A stretch of DNA of 64,000 bases from Cymbomonas tetramitiformis (Eukaryota; Chlorophyta; Pyramimonadophyceae; Pyramimonadales; Pyramimonadaceae), in contig LGRX02024759.1 of NCBI GenBank assembly GCA_001247695.2, forward strand, positions 17,595-81,594. The letters run 5' to 3'. Numbering within the stretch: the stretch's first letter is position 1; every line of letters begins with the position of its first letter. The notes beneath the pieces were generated by a model. The model had not been told where the DNA came from. It did not search any database and saw only the letters and a list, made by a program, of their open reading frames with translations. Both the position numbers and the translations under genes were made by a program. Below are positions 9,906 to 21,178 of this stretch, in pieces.

Positions 9906-10476
9906 CGCGAAAGGGACGTACCGTAGCCTGTACAACAGGTATCTCGCCACCACTGCTGAGGTCATCAATCACTGGCGCTGGCCTCTTGCTTTGCCAGAAA
10001 GGAGCTGTAATCGACGCTTTCCACGCCGTGTTTACATAGCTCGCTATATAGAATTCCTTGCTTTTTTGTTATTTTTCTGCCCTACTTTTCAAATTTTGAT
10101 AAGCCGAAAGCCGATTCGTGTGCCTAGGACAGCTCAGGTCTTCCTCAAAGTCATCGCTGTCCAGTTCGATTACAGTGTGCTTGTTGTTCCTAAGAGCGAC
10201 GAAATACAAAATGGGAGTCTGGCCTTCAATTATACTATACGCAACGCGTCTTTCCGGAAGAAGGCTACCTTCTTCTACAGTCGTTGAGATGTATTGGGGA
10301 AAACTGTAAATTATTTCGTCAGCTTGGTCGTTTGGGTCATCTGAGTGGATTATTATTCGCAAGGTGTCTGCAGGATTGTCGGTTTCTAGCGTTCTAACAA
10401 TGCTCCACTTGTGGCCAAGATACAACTGCAAAGTATGATTTTCCCTCAGTGCTTGAAATGTTTCTGCTGTCGCCAT

Positions 10477-10800
10477 ACTGAAATGAGAGAAATTGGCTGT
10501 CAACTGTGAAAGGGGTGTGTGTGAAAGAACTTTGAAAAAGTGATGTAACTTTAGCAAAATATTGTAAGTCATTTCTGGCGGCTGAAAATGACATGTCAAA
10601 TATCGATGACAATTTCTGTCAAAAATGACATTTGCTGTCGCTTCCTGATTCGGTCTGTTCAGATCAAGGATATGATTTGAAGATATCCTGGTGTCATTTG
10701 CGCTGAAATCGAGAATCGATCGATTCAGTAAGATAGAAATTCTCCGTTGACTCGCAAGTCCATATCATTTTCAGAACGTAAAAAACGGCTTCATAAGCTA
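10477..10800. promoter_or_regulatory. Divergent intergenic region between genes M and T
   Basis: About 325 bp separate the chosen start codons of genes M (minus) and T (plus). It presumably holds both promoters. A short palindrome AATCGATCGATT lies near 10713. I see no confident TATA box. The start codons are themselves uncertain. Confidence 0.4.
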
Positions 10801-13800
10801 ATGACGGCTAATTTTGACGAAAATATGTTTTCTATTCCTTTTGATGAAGGTTGCGAGATTATCTGCAAACCGTGCCCGGGAATAGTTATTGAAGATTCTA
10901 TGGAAATAGGGGCTGACTTTTTTAATCATGAGCCAATTCCAAGCACAGCCCCGAGCGCAAATACGCAATTGGTCCTTTGGAACGCGCCTTTGACGTGTAG
11001 ATCGGAAGTTAGCTCTAATTCTTCACGCGTTTCCGGGACACGCGCTTTGCGCGAAATTGACTTACAAGAGATAAAAAGCAGACTTGATACAGAATTTTCA
11101 GAGACAAGTTTGGACTTGAGGAATGAAGACCCTCTTCATTGTTTAAATGGTGAAGTAAACAAGCAGATTGTCGTGCGCAAACCGTGCGAATCCGACATAC
11201 GCAAACAGAAATATACAGGCGTAATTAGTATCAAGCAGCGACGTTTGCAGGCTGACAGTATATCAATGACAGAAACCATTAAGTGCAACTGCAAGTCGCA
11301 CTGCTGTCTATCTTTCTCATCGGCAGATATTAAGTCTCTTCGCGAAAATATTTTCAGCATGACGCAAAAAGATAGAAAGGAATACTTCATCAAAGACTTG
11401 CTAAAAAACAGCTATCGATCTGAGGACAAGTTCGACTTCAAATACTTTTTGGCCAAGAAGCAGGTATGTTTTTTTTTGAACTCGTTCATTAGCTAATGAA
11501 CGGCCTCTGGCAAAGCGCGACTCACACAGAGACACTTTGGCTACGGGAACCGTTCATTAGCTAATGAACGGCCTCTGGCCAAAGCGCGACTCACAATTAG
11601 ACACTTTGGCTGCGGGAACCGTTCATTAGCTAATGAACGGCCTCTGGCCAAAGCGCGACTCACAATTAGACACTTTGGCTACGGGAACCGTTCATTAGCT
11701 AATGAACGGCCTCTGGCCAAAGCGCGACTCACAATTAGACACTTTGGCTACGGGAACCGTTCATTAGCTAATGAACGGCCTCTGGCCAAAGCGCGACTCA
11801 CAATTAGACACTTTGGCTACGGGAACCGTTCATTAGCTAATGAACGGCCTCTGGCCAAAGCGCGACTCACACAGAGACACTTTGGCTACGGGAACCGTTC
11901 ATTAGCTAATGAACGGCCTCTGGCCAAAGCGCGACTCACACAGAGACACTTTGGCTACGGGAACCGTTCATTAGCTAATGAACGGCCTCTGGCCAAAGCG
12001 CGACTCACACAGAGACACTTTGGCTACGGGAACCGTTCATTAGCTAATGAACGGCCTCTGGCCAAAGCGCGACTCACACAGAGACACTTTGGCTACGGGA
12101 ACCGTTCATTAGCTAATGAACGGCCTCTGGCCAAAGCGCGACTCACACAGAGACACTTTGGCTACGGGAACCGTTCATTAGCTAATGAACGGCCTCTGGT
12201 CAAAGCGAAATTTTTCTTGGACCTTGTGATAGATTGTGTGATCTTGTTCATCACAGGAATGTGGAAAATTGTATCATAAATTTCTAAATAAATTTCATAA
12301 AGTACACATTCACGACGTTGGTCGAGTTGGTACGGCGCTAGGCTATGAACCTCGCACTCGTGGGTTCGATTCCCACTAAGGGTGTAGGTTGCGCAGATCT
12401 AAGGCGTGACGGAGAGTGCTGACGAGCACGCGACGGCCGTCCCGCCTGCAGACGTGCAGTGTTGGGGGTGTCTCCCAAGCGTCTTAGATCCAGCCAACCT
12501 ATAAAAACCCTTATGCGTTTCCTTGGATAATTTGTTAATAATTTTTGAGTGACGGTGTCTTTTGTTTTGTAACAGGTGTGCTTTAAGTTCTACTATACGG
12601 CTTACGGCATCAGCTACGGGTATCTTCACGACTGTCGGACACGCGTGCTCGAGGGCCGACACACGTTTGTTCATGGCTTGACGTACGAGGAGGACAATCA
12701 CAAGATTTCCCTGAAACGCGAGTCGGTCGTCGCATGGATCAAGAAATACGCCGACGAATACGGACAACCCCAACCTGACAAAGCCGAGATTCATCTTTCG
12801 GATGGTTTGACCATCGAAGAGCTGTGGGACGAGTACATCGAGGGCCTGCGTGAGAATGGGGAGAGCAAAAAAATCTCTTTCAGTTACTTCTACAAAGTAT
12901 TTGACGAAGATTGCAGCTCTTGGCTCAAGATTCCATCGGTGAACCGATTTTCTCAGTGCGATGTTTGCGCGTCCTTCAAGTTATTGAAGGAAGGCTTAAC
13001 CAAATCTCAAAAAGGTGAATATTCTTGAATAGCTTTGTGATGTGTTTATATGCTTATGCAATTTGTTCACTGACCCGAATTTGTGTACCTTGCGCAGCGC
13101 AATACAACGGGCCTCTCAACAAACATCTTCGGCAATCGCACGAGCGGAGCGCCAGAAGTTCTACAAACATGGTCGTAAAGCGAATATGACCAAGAGCATT
13201 GCCATGAACAAAACTTGGCATGAGTATGCCTCGGTGATCATCGATGGCATGACGCAGTGGACCACCCGACTGCCACACTTTCGACGTATCCCTAAACATC
13301 TGGACTCTAAGGACTTCCTTGACGTGCACAACATGGGGAGCATGATCGAGAACGTGGGCCGCTTCATGGATTTCAACTACGCCAACTTCAAGGACGATGC
13401 GAACTTCCTTGTCAACGTTTTGCACCGGGATATCCTCCGCATTCAAGAGCATCGACGCAACGGGGACGGGGAAAATTCATACCCGATGCCGGAAGTATTG
13501 TATGTACAGCTTGACAATGTGAGCGCCAACAAGAGCAAGTTGATGTTGGCATACGCAGCTTGGCTAGTGCACACGGACGTCTTTCGCAAGGTGAAACTCA
13601 ACTTTATGTTGGTGGGACATACGCACGAGAACATTGACCAGATGTTTTCACGCTTCTCCGTGCGTCTACGACGCAAGCAAGCTTGGACGCTCGACGAGAT
13701 GATAGAGGTCGCACAAGAATGCTTTACGGATGGTGTAATATGCGAGCACACCGAGAAGATCTTCGACTTCAGCTCTTGGTTTGATGGTCACGTCTTCGAT

Positions 13801-13904
13801 TGCCACAATATTTTGGCACAGCAGGCTTTCAAGTTCAAGAAGAACGAGCACGGCGAAGTGGGCATGCAGTACAAACAGTATTCCATTTCACCCAAATGGT
13901 TAGG
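10801..13904 (+). CDS. Gene T: DUF7869/DDE transposase-like protein, three exons
   Basis: Exon 1 ends at 11463 (AAGCAG|GTATGT), exon 2 is 12576-13014 and exon 3 is 13098-13904. Exons 1 and 2 join in phase (FLAKKQ|VCFKFYYTAYG). Exon 1 contains a Cys/His cluster (CNCKSHCCLSF) and exon 2 a SQCDVCASFKLL motif. Exon 3 carries the family core: IIDGMTQW, then VLYVQLDNVSANKSK, then LVGHTHENIDQMFSRFS. This D...DN...H-T-H-E pattern is typical of DUF7869 proteins and resembles a DDE/RNase H-like transposase core. I infer it is the transposase of the element that also carries gene M. The exon 3 frame needs a one-base shift near 13145. The protein may continue, because TTAGG|GTAAGA at 13904 is a donor-like site. 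The frame is open upstream to 10747, so 10801 is only the first in-frame ATG. Confidence 0.6.
11484..12208. repeat. Palindromic array 2 (69-bp units) in gene T intron
   Basis: Eleven copies of GTTCATTAGCTAATGAAC are spaced 69 bp apart (the first unit is 68). The spacer starts GGCCTCTGGCCAAAG and has inner inverted ends CCAAAG/CTTTGG. Two spacer variants differ at CACAGAGAC versus AATTAGAC. The array starts 20 bp after the intron donor. The palindrome equals that of array 1, while the spacer is unrelated. Confidence 0.95.
12311..12510 (+). repeat. tRNA-derived SINE-like sequence
   Basis: An A box TGGTCGAGTTGG (12319-12330) and a B box GGTTCGATTCC (12363-12373) are 32 bp apart, as in tRNA genes. 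The T arm GTGGG-TTCGATT-CCCAC folds perfectly. No acceptor stem pairs around it, and the sequence runs on into an unrelated GC-rich body ending near TATAAAAACC. It lies in the large intron of gene T. It is better read as a SINE head than as a working tRNA gene. Confidence 0.6.
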
Positions 13905-15014
13905 GTAAGAAAGTCTTAAATATGGGGTCAGCCAGCGAATTTCGTCAAGTTGTGACCCCCCCGCCAGCGCCAGCGACCTATGATATTGCTAAGAATAAGA
14001 AATCCCGATTTTGTAGCTCAGCCAGCCAATTTCTTATTCTGATTACTTAAGGAGGAGGCAGCCAGGTATCTTGAAATTGACACTCGGCGACGGCCACAGT
14101 AGTAAAATTTTAGTATGGATCCTGAAAGCCGTGAGCAGATAGGAGAGCTGAAGAAGGAAAATTCAACAGTCTGTATGATATTTTTATTGAGATAAATTGT
14201 GTATAAGCATCAAAATCCTTTGATAAATCAAGTAAACCCACCAAATAATCCAGCCAAAATTTCTTAACTAGTTTTCACTATGATTCAAGCCGGCCAGCCC
14301 CTTGATTTCTTATTTTGGCTGTAACAATAAATCGGTCAAAATACAATACGTTGAATCTTTTGCAAATTCGGGATTGATTTTTTTTGCTATAATGGATATT
14401 TAGCTATCAAATAACAATCCCATGCAGGGATTTTACGTGTAACACCCTGTAACACCCTAATAATCGAATGTGTGTGTCAGGGGTGTAACGTACCCTCTGA
14501 AAATCACTTAACATTCACTTAGGTATTAAATGCAGTTTTGCTTAAAAACCTTTGCAAAAATTTTATACTGCTTATTTTTTACCTATTTTAGGGTTACTGA
14601 TATAATGTAACACCCTAATCATACTATTGGGTATTTGGGCCACTGTAACGTGATATGCCCTAAAATGCCACTGTAATTTCGATAAAACTTCGTGTTTGGC
14701 GTTAATATATCATGCTGTTTTCATCACAGACATGATTATATGATGGGCAACAACCCAAGAACTGTGACAGATGCTTCCTGAAAGGATGCATGCTGATTAT
14801 GAGGTATTGGCCATTGACAACTGCCACAATATCACACACTTCCTTGAGGGGGGAAGAAGGTGGATATATATATATACTTACCTCTTTATTATGTACTAAT
14901 GTACTATATGTATGTAAACATACCGATATACCATATATAACATAGGTATATATATATCAACACACACACTCAGTTAGCTGAAGGTATTTTTGTGTTGTGT
15001 TTTGTTTTTTTAAG
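13905..15014. other. AT-rich non-coding stretch
   Basis: No gene is seen. It holds scattered short motifs: CAGCCAGC/CAGCCAAA between 13930 and 14300, TGTAACACCC repeats between 14440 and 14620, and a TATATA run near 14865-14955. It separates gene T from a Ty3-like relic. Confidence 0.5.
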
Positions 15015-16885
15015 ATGGCAGAAGATACAGATATTCCAGCCATCAATGCAGATCCATCAACATGGTTCTTCGACATATATATTAGGCTCATATGATTCAT
15101 TCAGTCGATTCAAGATTCCGAAGTGGCTCGTTGGTTATGATAACACCCAGACCAGATTCGACCAGGTAGGGTACTTCGACGGTATCAGTCGCATGAAGCC
15201 TGATATGAGCAGATATCGGGATCCTGAAAACGAGCCTCAGGAACCAGATGAGGAATATTCTGCAGACAATCCTCCAATGGTCTTCACAGATCCAGATGCA
15301 GATCCAATTCCAGCACCAGCACCACCGAGTTTGGTCCCCAAGGTGAAAATGACACCACCTAGGGAGTTCAAATCAGGAATGGACGCAGAGGTTTGGTTGG
15401 AAACCGTGGATAGATACTTCCAATTCACGTATCCAGGAGTTCCAGACAAGGACTTGATTACAGTATTCCTGACCCTCATACAGAATAACGACCGACACTA
15501 TTTCCAGGTTGTGGCAAGTCAACCAGATGCCACATATGAAAAGATCAGAGGAATTTTTCTCAGACAGTTTGGTAACCCCCACAAAAGATCAGTAGCCAAG
15601 AAACATCTAATGGCGTTGTATCAAGGGAGCCAGACTTTCTCAGATTATCTACGCACATTCACGTCACTGGCTGCATTGGCAGCAGTTGATCTGGATGATG
15701 TGTTGATAAAGGACAGATTTGTCAACAGCATAGATCCAGAACTCCGCAGACAGTTCCACTTAAGATTCCTGACAGAGACAGAAAGGAATAATCTGTCGTG
15801 GTCACAAACCACACAGATACTGCTCGACCTGAATTATGTCGTTCATTCGAAGCAGTCAGAGACCCTGCACTATAGGGGGCAGAAGGAACAGTCAACGGGA
15901 GGTCCAGTCAGAAAGGAAGAGAACAGAGGACGTGGCCAAAAGCCATATGACAGATCCAACAGAAATCGGAGTTGGAATCAGAATGGTAGCCAAAATTTCA
16001 ACCAGTTTCGGACCAAAGGAAAAGGTGGAAAGGGCAAAGGAAAAGGAAAAGGAAAAGGAAAAGGAAAAGGAAAAGGAGCATCACCAAGTCCTCCTCAGTC
16101 TTGCCAGCGTTGTGGTCGTATAGGTCACATCGCAAAGGATTGTTTCTCCACCAGAACCCCAGATGGAAAGGAGATCAAGGGTAAGCCACCAGCTCAAAAT
16201 CCCTTTCAGCAGAATCGGAGACAGCAGCAGAATCAAGGTGCTAAAGATGGGTCTGGCAAACTCATCAACACGATCAACACCTTGGTCAAGGAACTGAAGA
16301 ATCAGCAGAGCATCAATGCAGCGGTTGCAACTCCAGCTCCATCTCCAGCTCCAGCTTCAGCTCCAGCTCCTCAGGGAAACTCTCAGGGTACTGCACAGGT
16401 ACCATTGTTCAGAGCACCCCGAGGATAGATCAGCCTGCAGATGCCACTGAAGCAAGTGGCCGGGTTGAGAGTATCTCAGAAGAAGTCCTTTCCAGTCTGA
16501 CATTGCAGTTTCAGCAGATGGACACTCCCTCAGAGCACATCGCACAGATACAGTCTCAAACAGCACAGCTGAAATCACAGAAGAAGCTGTTGTTGTACAA
16601 AGGGAAAGTATATGGACAGAGTACTCACATTTTGGTAGATCCAGGAGCCACATCGTCTTTTATCGACAGACAGTTTGCTGATCAACTTGGTATAGCACCC
16701 ACAGATTCTTCATCATTTTCAGTGGGATTGGCTGGAGGAAGCCAACTGCCATGCACATCCTATCTTCCCAAGGCTACATTTTCTCTGGGCAAGTATATAT
16801 AAAGATACAGAAGATTTTTACATCATTGACATGAAACCATTCACTGTCATTCTGGGTCAAGATTGGTTGGAGAGACCGATGACAT
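15015..16885 (+). pseudogene. Ty3-like gag-protease relic, truncated
   Basis: A retrotransposon Gag reads WLETVDRYFQFTYPG, then FLRQFGNP and a CX2CX4HX4C zinc knuckle (CQRCGRIGHIAKDC) near 16102-16143. A (GKGKGK)n basic run precedes the knuckle. Gag stops at TAG 16426-16428. A retropepsin follows in the -1 frame, with ILVDPGATSSFID near 16630 and, after another shift at a TATATA run (about 16797), VILGQDWLERP. A likely original start (MAEDTDIPAINADPS, 15015) is also out of frame with the rest. The sequence ends in simple repeats at 16885 before any reverse transcriptase, and no LTR is visible. It is a decayed fragment. Confidence 0.75.
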
Positions 16886-17483
16886 ATGTGTCATACATGT
16901 CATACGTGTCATACCTGTCAGACATGTCATACCATGTCATGTCATGTCGTGTCATATATTAATATGACAGTCGACAGTACGGTCGATCATGACTGCACAC
17001 GTCGAGTCGCGTCATATATTATTATGACAGTCGTCAGTACGGTCGACGATGACTGTACAGGTCGCCAGATGATAACGTCACATCATCTGTCATTATTCAA
17101 GGAAAGACTTGAATGACCCTGTCATCGAGAGTTCGTACGTCGAACTCGAAGATGGCAAAGCAAAGATAACATCTTGAAGTACAAACAAGAACCATCTTCG
17201 CTTTTAGCATGTGCGGAACACATATGCGCAGCATAAACGAACTAGTCGTTATTACAATGCTGGTCGTTCAACCTACGTCTCGGGTTCACAACCCAATGGC
17301 GGTACCATCTAAGATGATGGGAGACGTATGGTATTAAGTGAGGCAGCGTTGTGCTTCAGCAGCTCATTATCCAGAGACTGCACTCACACCCGCTATTCTG
17401 TTCACTTGTGTATGCTGTCCAACAACACAGTGATTATCTAATAATATTGAATAATATACAGGGCTCGCATATCTGCCCTAACA
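16886..17483. other. Simple repeats and palindromes
   Basis: GTCATAC-type repeats at 16888-16960 are followed by two about 65-bp units that begin GTCATATATTAWTATGAC, itself palindromic. No gene is seen to 17483. Confidence 0.6.
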
Positions 17484-17603
17484 AGTGCGGTGCGGAACGG
17501 TCGGAGCGGTGGCAGATGACAAAATGACAGGCACTCAAGGCGAGGGGTGAAACAAGGAGAAGCAGACCCCCATACAGTGGAGGGGAAATCGGCTTCCCCG
17601 TGA
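17484..17603. repeat. Dispersed 120-bp repeat, copy 1
   Basis: It matches 34669-34788 with about two mismatches, starting AGTGCGGTGCGG and ending CTTCCCCGTGA. It contains a CCCCCA...TGGAGGGG stem. The class is unknown. Confidence 0.8.
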
Positions 17604-18609
17604 CACCACCTCACCCCGAAGGTGCGAGTGGTCATCTCGAAGCAGGCAAACCCTAAATCCTAACCCAATGTTACTAGAATGTTTAGGCCTAAGGGGCCTT
17701 TCTCAACCCAACTAGAAGCACATCCGTGCATGGGGCGCTGCCTAAAATCCTAGTACCTAAGGGCAAGCATCTACAATCCGCCACGTGATTGTGGAATGGC
17801 GGCGGCGGAGTTCTCGATTGCAGAAGTCCTCGAGCGCCACGAAAACGAGGAATCAGCCAATGCCCACGCGGTGCCAAAGCCAAAAGCGGCCTGGCACCAC
17901 CAGAGCGAATGCGTCGCTGAAGAGGGGATAGGGAGGTGGAAGGTGGAAAATGCGGTGAGGGAACGTGATCGAGGTCATGGGGAGGAACTCGAAAGGGATG
18001 ATGGAGAGGGGGGAAGCGGTCGTGATAGCACCACCAGACACAACCAGATGGCGACCACTGGGGGCATAAGGCGAAGGTGAGGGAAGTGGCGAGACGAAGT
18101 CGTGGAAGTCATTGGTCTCGTCGATCGTTGTCGTCCAGGATGTTGTCGTTGTGATTGGTGCCTGGTGCGCAAGCACCACCAGGCACCACCAGAACATAAC
18201 CAGCGGTAAAAGGATGTCGATGCACTCGGAGAGAGAGCAACGCTGAACGAACGGCGGCCATACGTGCACGCTTACGTTTTGTGGACATGACAGCTGCAGA
18301 ACTCTGCAGCAGTGTGCAGAATTCTGCGAACCCCAAGATAGGGTTCCCAAGCGAAAAGGTATCTTCGCGTAGAATTAAGCGAATCGAACGATCGAAAGGT
18401 CAATTTGGGGCAGTTTTTGACGAGGAATACGGTGGTGACGTCAAAAACGCCGTACGGTAAAGCGGTTCTCCGGCAGCAGAGGCGCTGCTGGTCAGCGTGT
18501 CGAAGGACGTTGGGGGTGGAGTAGTCGGCCAAAGCGACGGTAAAAAAGAAAATACGGATGAAGGCCGATGACGGATCGTAGACAACCAATCACAGACGGT
18601 AGGCAGCTA
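17604..18609. other. Stretch without a supported gene
   Basis: Overlapping GC-rich frames on both strands (17.7-18.6 kb) lack any motif and look like chance. The right end (18517-18609) matches the tandem repeat at 20.65-20.96 kb, which shows the TIR element at 18610 inserted into that repeat. Confidence 0.5.
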
Positions 18610-20647
18610 CAGTACTCACTCGTATTTAAGAATATCTTAATTTAAGAAATTCGGGCCGGAAGAAATACTAAAATCCTTTAGAATACTAGCCCCACCTCAA
18701 ATTGTCAAGCCACATTCTTAAATATTGATCGACAACCGAGTTAAGAATGAATGGGCTATAAATCTCAAGAAGTATTCTTATTTCACAAGCGTGTGTACGT
18801 GTTTAAAAATAATATCCCGAATGCCCAGTTTACTGCAAATAAATTCTTTTACGGAATATTGCGCCTATGCTTACAAACGATATATAAATCTGTGCGTCTA
18901 TGAAAGACCTATTTGTGGTTCATTTTTCAGCCAAAATGGCCAAGTATATCAAAAGTTATACTCATTCCGAGCATTTTCGGTTATTACATTATAATAACAC
19001 TCACGTACGCTGCACAGTTTTCTGCAAATGAATTCGTTTACGGAATATTACGCCTATGCTTACAAACGATATATCAATCTGTGCGTCTATGAAAGATCTA
19101 TGTGTGGTTAGAACTATTTGATACTAATTTGTTCAGCTTGGCAACCAGTTGGCAACCTTCAGAGCTGTAAAACCTATATGAAATATGATCGATAACAGGT
19201 TTCAAGACTAATTAAACCGGTTCTGAGACTACAACAATAGGTTTTGCTTAGGCATCACAATTGAGGTTCGGTGGGGCTACCTTGCTTGTCGTTGCCAACA
19301 AGGGCAAGGGGAAACAAGGCAACCTTGGAATGTGATGCTTATCCAAATACCCAAATACCAGATATTGTTTTGTTTCTTATTAGTCATTATGAATAGTGAC
19401 AAACGGGTCAACCTTGGCAGAATATACACACATAGCATTACTACGTACACTTTAAAGATGATGCCGAGGACATTGAAAAGATGATACTTCTGTGTCTCAA
19501 AACTTGTAGTGTTCGTGGGCAATATATACCGTCCCGCGTATGATTAATCTACTACGTACTCTCAAGGGACTGGAGTGTGTAAGACAAAACGAATGTATCA
19601 CTAACTATTCACAACGGCGTGAGATGCTCCTTGCCGCGCCTGGCATCTGTCCCTTTCAATACTTTCCCATTGTCTAACTTTAAAGTCACAAAACTAAAAT
19701 AGTTGGTCTCAGTGCAACCCTGTTCACACTTGCCATTCTCAATTCCATGGGTGCAGCAAAATGAAAGTAGGATAACATTCCCGAAGATGCCATCCTTCAC
19801 TCTTGCCCCTGACACCAGTTGCGCGCTTGCACCAGATGCGCTAGCGAGGTCAGCTGTGACCACAGCAACCACCTTCTTACCTCGACCTCTTCCAACCACT
19901 TCAGCGGCAATAGTGTCCGCGACACGCGTCATCTTCTTGAGATCAGGGTATTGTATCGGTTGCAGAATTGCTTATCGATCGATTTCGACATTTAATAATT
20001 CTAATCGATTATCGGCGATATCGATACATATCGATATCTCAAAATTATATACGCTTTCTCATATACAACACATAACACTTTGAATTCCGAAGCGAAGCGA
20101 TACCGATATATCGATTAAATGTGCGCAAAATGGATATCGATTGAGACTTGTACGTTGTATGCCAATATTTACCGATATATCGATATATCAGAATATCGGC
20201 ACAACCGATACGATGCCTTGCTTGAGATGAACCCAGCTGCCACACGGCGCACTCTCACCATAAGCATACGTGTCCGCCACCAGTAAGTTGTTGGCGCGAT
20301 CTCCATCCTCATACTTCACTTCGAAGTTTGCCCCTGTCCTTCTTTGTTGCGTGTCTGGTCGTCCATAATCTGTATTGTGTCAAAGTTTTTGGGTCCAAAA
20401 CTTGGGGCAGTCGCAAAGCTTTGCAGTAATCGCGAAATTTAGAATATTCGAGGCGATCAAATTTTGGTTGAATTTTAGGAATATTTATGCCGATTCCCAT
20501 GTTTAAGAATATGTGGGCCAAATCTACCCAATGTGGATTAAGCATATGATCCACGTGTTAAGAATATATTGTCCGAAATTCCCCAAATCCTTAGAATACG
20601 CGCCCCACCCCCAAATTTCCCAAATTCTTAAATACGAGTGAGTACTG
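18610..20647. mobile_element. 2.0-kb TIR element with TA target duplication
   Basis: The left end is CAGTACTCACTCGTATTT at 18610. The right end is its inverse, ending GAGTACTG at 20647. A TA flanks each side. The neighbouring repeat copy near 20800 shows an empty site (GCAGCTACGGATGG). The inverted ends extend about 24 bp perfectly and then continue with lower similarity (TTAGAATAC...CCCCACC on both sides). No transposase is seen; a 107-codon minus-strand frame at 19609-19932 is unrecognised. The TA duplication would fit a Tc1/mariner-like element, with a TAC reading fitting a PIF/Harbinger-like one; I cannot decide. Confidence 0.75.
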
Positions 20648-20900
20648 TACGGACGGAAGTGGGCAAATACGGAGATTGACGGAGTAGCCCACGAAGACGG
20701 ATAAAAAAGTCGGCCAAAGTGACGGTAAAAGAACAAAAGACGGATGAAGGCCGATGACGGATCGTACCGTAGATCACCAATCACAGACGGTAGGCAGCTA
20801 CGGATGGAAGTGGGCAAAGACACGGAGATTGACGGAGTAGCCCACGAAGACGGATAAAAAAAAATGACGGAGTTTACGGAGTTAGAATCGGCGGTCAGGC
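20648..20900. repeat. Tandem repeat, about 160-bp unit
   Basis: Units share GGAAGTGGGCAAA, GGAGATTGACGGAGTAGCC and CACAGACGGTAGGCAGCTAC. Parts of a further unit lie at 18517-18609, left of the TIR element, so the array was split by that insertion. Confidence 0.7.
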
Positions 20901-21178
20901 CGAAGCGAGTCAAAGAAACGACAAATGGACCACCACAGAAGTGGTCTAGCCCATACAGTAACCTGATGAAAGGAGTGAGTATGTCCCTCTGGCGAGCATG
21001 TCCCTGTGGTAACACCCTATAAGATAACAGTCAAGGACAGACTAATTTGAAGTATTTGAATACCAAATTTTGAATACGATGTTATAGACAAGGATCTAGT
21101 CAGGCTAAGGAAAGGCAGGTAATAAAATATTTGGTATTGTACGAAGCTACTGCTGTCGAAATCAAGCTAATGCATTCG

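Larger units (their letters stand above)
7258..10476 (-). pseudogene. Gene M, 5' part, with array-filled intron
   Basis: This is the 5' part of the methyltransferase-like gene. Exon 1 runs from ATG 10476 (a further in-frame ATG lies at 10599) to 9922 and ends GCTACG|GTACGT. The intron 9921-8230 contains palindromic array 1 and a 1071-bp TIR element, and ends TTGTCCCAG. Exon 2 starts at 8229 (GCTGCC) in the same phase and continues to 7258, where the duplication breakpoint cuts it. Exon 1 has one in-frame TAA at 10071-10069; the frame is open on both sides of it. The exon 1 protein is acidic and unrecognised. An apparent start at 8253 lies inside the repeat palindrome and is rejected in favour of the splice acceptor. 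The gene diverges from gene T, about 325 bp between start codons. The exon join is inferred from phase and splice consensus. Confidence 0.55.

Noticed and set aside
8248..12208. Palindromic arrays as CRISPR arrays
   Set aside because: Spacers are the same within each array, the units lie in eukaryotic introns, and no cas genes are present.
12311..12385. A functional tRNA gene
   Set aside because: A and B boxes and the T arm fit, but no acceptor stem pairs.
16428..16503. A defined -1 frameshift signal between gag and protease in the Ty3-like relic
   Set aside because: The frames are in a -1 relation, but no slippery heptamer is visible and the copy has other shifts.
17796..18350. Overlapping GC-rich frames on both strands
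   Set aside because: No motif, no splice logic and no similarity to anything else in the window.
19609..19932. A 107-codon minus-strand frame inside the 2-kb TIR element as its transposase
   Set aside because: Too short and lacks any DDE motif.
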